DNA of 64,000 nucleotides from Microbacterium barkeri (GTDB taxonomy: Bacteria; Actinomycetota; Actinomycetes; Actinomycetales; Microbacteriaceae): assembly GCF_027921765.1 (NCBI RefSeq), contig NZ_BSEJ01000006.1, positions 124,001-188,000 on the forward strand. Direction: 5' to 3'. Below, one piece after another: positions 58,692 to 64,000 of this stretch. The first letter of the stretch is position 1, and every line of letters starts with the position of its first letter. Under the pieces are notes generated by a model that did no database searches, was not told where the DNA came from, and was given only the letters and a program-made list of their open reading frames with translations. The position numbers and the translations under genes are program-made.

Positions 58692-60257
58692 CTACGCGAG
58701 CGCCCCGATCGCCGTCTCGACCGCCGCGAGCACGCGACCCGACTGCACGTGCGCGACCGCCGCCTGGATGTCGGGCGACGTGAAGGCGTCGGTGTCGGGC
58801 GCGGCGATGTCGGTGCGGAAGAGAGCGTGCAGCGCGCGGGTGGCCGCGCCCGGCTCGCCCTCGCCGGCGGCGAGGCGGAAGTCGAGGGCGCGCGTCGCGG
58901 TGAGCAGCTCGATCGCGAGCACGCGCGCGAGGCCGTCGATCGAGCGGCGCAGCTTGCGCGCGGCCGCCCATCCCATCGCGACGTGGTCCTCCTGCATCGC
59001 CGAGGACGGGATGGAGTCGACCGAGGCGGGGACCGCGAGCCGCTTCATCTCGGAGACGATGCCCGCGGCCGTGTACTGCGCGATCATGAGGCCCGAGTCG
59101 AGCCCCGGGTCCGCGGCGAGGAACGGCGGGAGGCCGTGGTTGCGCGCGACGTCGAGGAAGCGGTCGGTCCGGCGCTCCGACATCGACGCGACGTCGGCCG
59201 CGGCGATCGCGAGGAAGTCGAGCACGTACCCGACGGGCGCCCCGTGGAAGTTGCCGTTCGACTCGACGCGCCCGTCGCGGGTCACCACCGGGTTGTCGAT
59301 CGCGCTGCCGAGCTCGATGCGGGCGACCGATGCCGCATGCGCCGCCGTGTCGCGCGCGGCGCCGTGCACCTGCGGAGCGCAGCGCAGGGAGTACGCGTCC
59401 TGCACGCGCGTGAACTCGCCGCTCACCCGCCGGGAGACGAGGCCCGAGTCGCCCAGCACCCGCGCCATGTTCGCGGCCGCGGCGGCCTGCCCGGGGTGCG
59501 GGCGCAGCTCCTGCAGATCCGCGGCGAACACGGAGTCGGTCCCGCGGAGCGCCTCGACGCTCGCGGCGGCCGCGACGTCGGCCACGCGCAGGAGCGCCTC
59601 GAGGTCGTGCAGCGCGAGCAGGAGCGTGCCGAGCATCCCGTCGGTGCCGTTGATGAGGGCGAGGCCCTCCTTCTCCTCCAGCACGACGGGGGCGATGCCC
59701 GCCTCCTCGAGGGCATCGCCCGCGCCGCGCAGCTCGCCGGCCGCATCGCGCACGGTGCCCTCGCCCATGATGGCGAGGGCGCAGTGCGCGAGCGGCGACA
59801 GGTCGCCCGAGCAGCCGAGCGAGCCGTACTCGTGCACGACGGGCGTGAGCCCTGCGTTGAGCACCTGCGCGTAGGTCTCCGCGACGATCGGGCGAGCGCC
59901 CGTGCGGCCCGTCGCGAGGGTGTCGAGACGCAGGAGCATGAGCGCGCGGACCACCTCGCGCTCGACCTCCTCGCCGGTTCCGGCGGCGTGCGATCGCACG
60001 AGGCTGCGCTGCAGCTGCCGGCGCTTCTCGCGCGGGATCTGCACGGTGGCGAGGGCGCCGAAGCCCGTCGAGACGCCGTAGTGCGGGAGCGCGTCGTGTG
60101 CGAGGTCGTCGATGAGCGCGCGGCTCTCCGCCATGTCGCGGAGCGCCTGCTCCGAGAGATGGACGGGCGCGCCGTCTCGGGCCACGGCGACGACGTCGTC
60201 CGGGCGGAGGCCCGCGGAGCCGAGCGAGATGGAGCGGAGGGCGTGCGAGGTGGTCAT
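58692..60257 (-). CDS. hutH: Histidine ammonia-lyase
   Basis: A 521-residue aromatic amino acid lyase that converts histidine to urocanate. The active-site Tyr60 is in HYGVSTGFGA. The MIO prosthetic group normally forms from Ala-Ser-Gly; here it reads Cys149-Ser150-Gly151 in GSLGCSGDLSPLAH, a variant I believe is known in actinobacteria but cannot check. ATG at 60257 fits the family N-terminus, with GGAGGG directly before it, closer than usual. It is divergent from hutG, with two hut operators between. Confidence 0.93.
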   Translation of the reverse strand: MTTSHALRSISLGSAGLRPDDVVAVARDGAPVHLSEQALRDMAESRALIDDLAHDALPHYGVSTGFGALATVQIPREKRRQLQRSLVRSHAAGTGEEVEREVVRALMLLRLDTLATGRTGARPIVAETYAQVLNAGLTPVVHEYGSLGCSGDLSPLAHCALAIMGEGTVRDAAGELRGAGDALEEAGIAPVVLEEKEGLALINGTDGMLGTLLLALHDLEALLRVADVAAAASVEALRGTDSVFAADLQELRPHPGQAAAAANMARVLGDSGLVSRRVSGEFTRVQDAYSLRCAPQVHGAARDTAAHAASVARIELGSAIDNPVVTRDGRVESNGNFHGAPVGYVLDFLAIAAADVASMSERRTDRFLDVARNHGLPPFLAADPGLDSGLMIAQYTAAGIVSEMKRLAVPASVDSIPSSAMQEDHVAMGWAAARKLRRSIDGLARVLAIELLTATRALDFRLAAGEGEPGAATRALHALFRTDIAAPDTDAFTSPDIQAAVAHVQSGRVLAAVETAIGALA

Positions 60258-60310
60258 CCCTCCATGGAACGTCACGTCCACCCCGGCGGACAGCACCGCG
60301 GGCCTCCTGC

Positions 60311-60328
60311 CGTCTGGGATCCCAGACG
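60311..60328. promoter_or_regulatory. hut operator, copy 1 (18-bp perfect palindrome)
   Basis: CGTCTGGGATCCCAGACG is perfectly palindromic and lies 53 bp upstream of hutH. Its centre is 22 bp from copy 2, two helical turns, so two regulator dimers could bind the same face. Confidence 0.75.
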
Positions 60329-60334
60329 ATGCGC

Positions 60335-60348
60335 TCTGGGATCCCAGA
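60335..60348. promoter_or_regulatory. hut operator, copy 2
   Basis: TCTGGGATCCCAGA is a perfect 14-bp palindrome, 55 bp upstream of hutG, sharing its core with copy 1 and with the site at 62825. Confidence 0.75.
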
Positions 60349-60403
60349 CGACGATGTGCGGGGCGGCGGTTCGCCCCGCACCGCCCGTGGGTACCGTGAC
60401 GCC

Positions 60404-61327
60404 ATGAGCGATCAGCCCTCCCCTGCCCTCTCGCACGATCCCCTCTGGCCGCGCACGGGCGGATGGCCGCGCCCCGACGGCGCGGAGGCGGACGCCGCCC
60501 TCATCGGGCTCCCGACGCGGCGCACCTCGCTCTCGCCGACGCACGCGGACGCCACGCCATCGGCGGTGCGCGACGCGCTGCGCCGCTACTCGGCCCTCGC
60601 GCACGTGGAGGGCAGGGGCGCCGTCGACCTCGACGAGGCGCTGCGCATCGTCGACGCGGGCGACATCGCCGAGCCCGACCACGGCCACGATGAGGACGCC
60701 GCCGTCGCGGCCGTCCGCGCGCTCGCGGAGCGCGCACGGCTCGTCATCGCGCTGGGCGGCGACAACGCGGCGACGGTCCCCGCGGCGCTCGGCGCGTGGG
60801 GCGACGGCATCGCGTCGGCCGGCCTCATCACCTTCGACGCGCATCACGACCTGCGCGACGGGATCAGCAACGGCTCCCCCGTCCGGCGCCTCATCGAGGC
60901 AGGGCTCGACGGGCGGCGCGTCGTGCAGATCGGCATCGCCGACTTCGCGAACTCGCTCGCGTACGCGCGGAGGGCGCAGGAGCTCGGGATCACCGTCATC
61001 CCGCGCGATGCCCTGCACGATCGCCCGATCGCCGACGTCGTCGACGAGGCGCTCGCGATCGCGGGCGCGGGCGGCGGCGCGGTCCACGTCGACGTCGACG
61101 TCGACATCTGCGACCGCGCGGTCGCTCCCGCCTGCCCGGCCTCCGTGCCCGGCGGCCTCTCGGCCGCCGAGCTGCGCAGGGCCGTCCGACGCGTCACGCG
61201 CGACCCCCGCGTGCGATCGCTCGACCTCACCGAGGTCGATGCGACCGCGGACACCCCCGACGGGCGCACCGTGCGCCTCGTCGCGACGCTCGTCCTGGAG
61301 GCGCTCGCGGGCGTCGCCGGACGCTAG
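60404..61327 (+). CDS. hutG: Formimidoylglutamase (arginase superfamily)
   Basis: A 307-residue ureohydrolase. The Mn-binding segments are LGGDNAAT (117-124, Asn where arginase has His), FDAHHDLRD (144-152) and [11 protein letters not shown]. It hydrolyses N-formimidoyl-glutamate to glutamate and formamide. ATG 60404. It is the first gene of the right-hand hut unit and probably is cotranscribed with the permease 26 bp downstream. Confidence 0.88.
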   Translation: MSDQPSPALSHDPLWPRTGGWPRPDGAEADAALIGLPTRRTSLSPTHADATPSAVRDALRRYSALAHVEGRGAVDLDEALRIVDAGDIAEPDHGHDEDAAVAAVRALAERARLVIALGGDNAATVPAALGAWGDGIASAGLITFDAHHDLRDGISNGSPVRRLIEAGLDGRRVVQIGIADFANSLAYARRAQELGITVIPRDALHDRPIADVVDEALAIAGAGGGAVHVDVDVDICDRAVAPACPASVPGGLSAAELRRAVRRVTRDPRVRSLDLTEVDATADTPDGRTVRLVATLVLEALAGVAGR

Positions 61328-61353
61328 CCCGACCGAGGAGAATGGAGACGACG

Positions 61354-62808
61354 ATGTCTGACACCTCTGCCACGCACGCGCCCGCCGCGACCGCTTCCGC
61401 GCACACCCTCCGCCGCGGGCTCTCCGCCCGGCACGTGCGCTTCATGGCGCTCGGCTCCGCGATCGGGACCGGCCTCTTCTACGGGTCGTCCGCGGCCATC
61501 CAGTCCGCGGGACCCGCCGTGCTCCTCGCGTACATCGTCGGCGGCGCCGCCGTCTTCATGGTGATGCGCGCGCTCGGCGAGATGGCGGTCCGCCATCCCG
61601 TCGCGGGCTCCTTCGGCCAGTACGCCGCCCGCTACCTCGGCCCGCTCGCGGGCTTCGTGACGGGATGGACGTACGCGTTCGAGATGGTGATCGTGTGCCT
61701 CGCCGACGTGACGGCGTTCGGCATCTACATGGGCTTCTGGTTCCCCGACGTGCCGCGCTGGATCTGGGTGCTCTCGATCATCCTCTTCATCGGCGCGCTC
61801 AACCTGCTGAGCGTGAAGGTGTTCGGAGAGCTCGAGTTCTGGTTCTCGCTCGTCAAGGTCTCGGCGATCATCGCGATGATCGTGGGCGGCATCGCCATCA
61901 TCACGTTCGGGCTCGGCAACCAGGAGGAGAACGCCTCCGGCATCGCGAACCTGTGGAGCCACGGCGGCTTCGCCCCCGAGGGCTTCGGCGGGCTCATCGC
62001 GAGCCTCGCGGTCGTCATGTTCGCGTTCGGCGGCATCGAGATCATCGGCGTCACGGCCGGAGAGGCCCAGGATCCCAAGCGCGTGCTGCCGCAGGCGATC
62101 AACACCGTGCCGCTGCGCATCCTCCTCTTCTACGTGCTCACGCTCGGGGTCATCATGATGCTCGTGCCGTGGACGTCGATCACGGGCGAGGCGAGCCCCT
62201 TCGTCTCGATCTTCACGACCCTCGGGATCCCGTTCGCGCCGCACCTCCTCAACGCCGTCGTCATCACGGCCGCCGTCTCGGCCATCAACTCCGACATCTT
62301 CGGCGCGGGTCGCATGATGTTCGGCCTCGCGCAGCAGGGGCAGGCGCCCGCGATCTTCCGGAAGACCTCCCGCCAGGGTGTCCCGATCTTCCCTGTCCTC
62401 ATCCTCATGGCGACGCTGCTCGTCGGCGTCGTCCTCAACGCGGTGATCCCCGAGCAGGCGTTCCTCCTCATCGCATCGGTCGCGACGTTCGCCACGGTGT
62501 GGGTGTGGCTCATGATCCTGCTGTCGCACGTGCGCATGAAGCACGCGATCGCGCGGGAGGGCCGGCTTCCGTCGGAGTTCCCCGTCCCGCTCTGGCCGGC
62601 GGCCTCCTACGCGGCGATCGCCTTCGTGCTGTTCGTCGTCGTCGTGCTCGGCATCGTGCCCGACACGCGGCCCGCGCTCATGGTGGGCGCGGTGTGGCTG
62701 GCCGTCCTCTGGCTGGCGTACACGCTGTTCGTCCGCGAGCAGGGGCGATCGGCGCCCGACCTCGAGGACGCGACAGCGCCCATCCCGCTGCCTCCTCGAG
62801 CGCCGTGA
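61354..62808 (+). CDS. Amino acid permease, probable histidine transporter
   Basis: A 484-residue APC-family permease with about 12 helices. [20 protein letters not shown] (about 32-51) is the substrate/cation-binding loop of helix 1, and the length is usual for the HutT/ProY branch. It lies between hutG and hutU, so histidine is the inferred substrate. ATG 61354 has GGAG 6 nt upstream; ATG 61342 is too close to its Shine-Dalgarno. Confidence 0.88.
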   Translation: MSDTSATHAPAATASAHTLRRGLSARHVRFMALGSAIGTGLFYGSSAAIQSAGPAVLLAYIVGGAAVFMVMRALGEMAVRHPVAGSFGQYAARYLGPLAGFVTGWTYAFEMVIVCLADVTAFGIYMGFWFPDVPRWIWVLSIILFIGALNLLSVKVFGELEFWFSLVKVSAIIAMIVGGIAIITFGLGNQEENASGIANLWSHGGFAPEGFGGLIASLAVVMFAFGGIEIIGVTAGEAQDPKRVLPQAINTVPLRILLFYVLTLGVIMMLVPWTSITGEASPFVSIFTTLGIPFAPHLLNAVVITAAVSAINSDIFGAGRMMFGLAQQGQAPAIFRKTSRQGVPIFPVLILMATLLVGVVLNAVIPEQAFLLIASVATFATVWVWLMILLSHVRMKHAIAREGRLPSEFPVPLWPAASYAAIAFVLFVVVVLGIVPDTRPALMVGAVWLAVLWLAYTLFVREQGRSAPDLEDATAPIPLPPRAP

Positions 62809-62813
62809 CGCGA

Positions 62814-62853
62814 CGCGACGGCCCCGTCTGGGATTCCAGACGGGGCCGTCGCG
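62814..62853 (+). terminator. Terminator hairpin with an embedded hut operator motif
   Basis: Perfect 18-nt arms (CGCGACGGCCCCGTCTGG and complement) with loop GATT follow the permease gene. The inner part reads CGTCTGGGATTCCAGACG (62825-62842), the same as the hut operators at 60311 and 60335 apart from one central base. It can therefore act as terminator, as operator for hutU, or both. Confidence 0.75.
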
Positions 62854-62925
62854 TTCCCCGTTGTCGCGCGGGCCGTCGCGGGATTGGATCGAGGCAGACC
62901 CCGGCTCGAGAGAGAGGCCCCGACG

Positions 62926-64000
62926 ATGACGCTCCCCGGCGCACGCCCCGTCCGCGCACAGCGCGGCACCACCCTGACGGCGAAGAGCTGGCAGACCGAA
63001 GCCCCGCTGCGCATGCTGCACAACAACCTCGACCCCGAGGTCGCCGAGCGGCCCGACGACCTCGTCGTCTACGGCGGAACCGGGCGCGCCGCGCGCAACT
63101 GGGAGGCGTTCGACGCGATCACGGCGGCGCTCACCGATCTCGAGGATGACGAGACGCTTCTCGTGCAGTCCGGCAAGCCGGTCGGCATCTTCCGCACGAA
63201 CCCGTGGGCGCCGCGCGTGCTCATCGCGAACTCGCACCTCGTCGGCGACTGGGCGACGTGGCCCGAGTTCCGCCGTCTCGAGGCCGAGGGGCTCACGATG
63301 TACGGGCAGATGACGGCCGGCTCCTGGATCTACATCGGCACGCAGGGCATCCTGCAGGGCACGTTCGAGACGTTCGCCGCGGTCGCCCGCAAGCGCTTCG
63401 GCGGGACGCTCGCCGGAACGCTCACGCTCACGGGAGGCTGCGGCGGGATGGGCGGCGCTCAGCCGCTCGCGGTCACCCTCAACGAGGGCGTCTGCCTCGT
63501 CGTCGACGTCGACGAGACGCGTCTGCGCCGTCGCGTCGGCAAGCGCTACCTCGACCGCGTCGAGGCCGACCTCGACACCGCCGTCGCGGTCGCCCTCGAG
63601 GCGAAGGAGCAGCGCCGCGCGCTCTCGATCGGCGTCGTCGGCAACGCGGCCGAGGTCTTCCCCGAGCTCCTGCGCCGCGGCGTCGCGATCGACATCGTCA
63701 CCGACCAGACCTCCGCGCACGACCCGCTGTCGTACCTGCCCGTCGGCATGTCCGTCGAGGAGTGGCACGACGCCGCCGCTGCCGACCCCGAGGGCTTCAC
63801 CGAGCGCGCCCGCGCATCGATGGCGGCCCAGGTCGAGGCGATGGTGGGGTTCCAGGATGCGGGTGCCGAGGTCTTCGACTACGGCAACTCCATCCGAGAC
63901 GAGGCCCGCCAGGCCGGGTACGAGCGCGCGTTCGCCTTCCCCGGGTTCGTGCCGGCCTACATCCGCCCGCTCTTCTGCGAGGGTCTCGGCCCGTTCCGCT
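62926..64000 (+). CDS. hutU: Urocanate hydratase, N-terminal part (gene cut by window edge)
   Basis: 358 residues of the roughly 550-residue enzyme are visible; the frame runs off the right edge open. [10 protein letters not shown] (50-59), QSGKPVG (81-87) and NAD-binding [10 protein letters not shown] (170-179) are diagnostic. It converts urocanate to imidazolonepropionate using NAD as electrophile. ATG 62926 lies 72 bp after the hairpin/operator, so it probably has its own promoter. Confidence 0.95.
   Translation, partial: MTLPGARPVRAQRGTTLTAKSWQTEAPLRMLHNNLDPEVAERPDDLVVYGGTGRAARNWEAFDAITAALTDLEDDETLLVQSGKPVGIFRTNPWAPRVLIANSHLVGDWATWPEFRRLEAEGLTMYGQMTAGSWIYIGTQGILQGTFETFAAVARKRFGGTLAGTLTLTGGCGGMGGAQPLAVTLNEGVCLVVDVDETRLRRRVGKRYLDRVEADLDTAVAVALEAKEQRRALSIGVVGNAAEVFPELLRRGVAIDIVTDQTSAHDPLSYLPVGMSVEEWHDAAAADPEGFTERARASMAAQVEAMVGFQDAGAEVFDYGNSIRDEARQAGYERAFAFPGFVPAYIRPLFCEGLGPFR

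Overview
The window is high-GC (roughly 70%) actinobacterial DNA. Gene content (MmsA/IolBCDE/IolG inositol catabolism, an actinobacterial-type hut cluster, the DUF6421 family, an AGCS symporter, many LacI/GntR/IclR sugar regulators) and a dispersed intergenic repeat that I recall from Microbacteriaceae point to Microbacterium or a close relative. That placement is inference; no rRNA is present. There is one tRNA (Arg, ACG), one intact IS481-family element and one gene remnant. No prophage and no CRISPR array is visible. No stretch over 300 bases lacks a gene.

Layout. 1-0.7 kb: the C-terminal half of a Wadjet JetD-like Toprim nuclease runs off the left edge. 0.7-3.8 kb: a small membrane/coiled-coil protein, a TetR-controlled alpha/beta hydrolase and an AI-2E transporter. 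3.8-15 kb: a tightly coupled minus-strand operon, GH43 - LacI - DUF6807 - Gfo/Idh - Gfo/Idh - ThuA - Gfo/Idh, faces a divergent carbohydrate-esterase-like hydrolase with a LacI-type AACCGGTT site between them. An AGCS symporter, an ABC-ATPase remnant and a uronate-dehydrogenase-like enzyme follow. 15-24.3 kb: tRNA-Arg, a hypothetical protein, a tautomerase, then an alpha-galactoside locus (GH36, lipoprotein, two permeases) divergent from an unusual Gfo/Idh protein and a LacI regulator.

24.3-41 kb: a complete myo-inositol utilisation locus. A sugar-porter MFS gene diverges from a three-gene ABC importer, and a ten-gene iol operon (iolC, aldolase, iolA, iolB, iolD, iolE, iolG, iolH, TIM-barrel protein, iolG-like) diverges from a UTRA-type GntR regulator. 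Both divergent regions carry TGTC-N2-GACA-like sites, and one more perfect copy lies 9 kb away upstream of the tautomerase. The ABC substrate-binding gene has no recognisable signal peptide.

41-57 kb: GAPDH with an N-terminal extension, Bcr/CflA-type MFS with MarR, a Pro/Ala-rich MinD-like ATPase, an IS481 element inserted exactly at the stop codon of a DUF3516 helicase gene, TetR with an NmrA-like oxidoreductase, threonine aldolase, SDR with DUF6421, a CynX-like MFS with FadR, and a YigZ protein. 57-64 kb: the hut cluster. hutH, an IclR regulator and an epimerase run left; hutG, a permease and hutU (cut at the right edge) run right. Two perfect operators lie in the divergent gap and a third related site forms the loop-proximal part of a terminator hairpin before hutU.

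Overall the window is a catabolic island in which most operons carry their own regulator and a visible palindromic operator. The best candidate for an undescribed system is the 3.8-12.5 kb operon, whose combination of families suggests a pathway for oxidising and dismantling a modified plant-type sugar.
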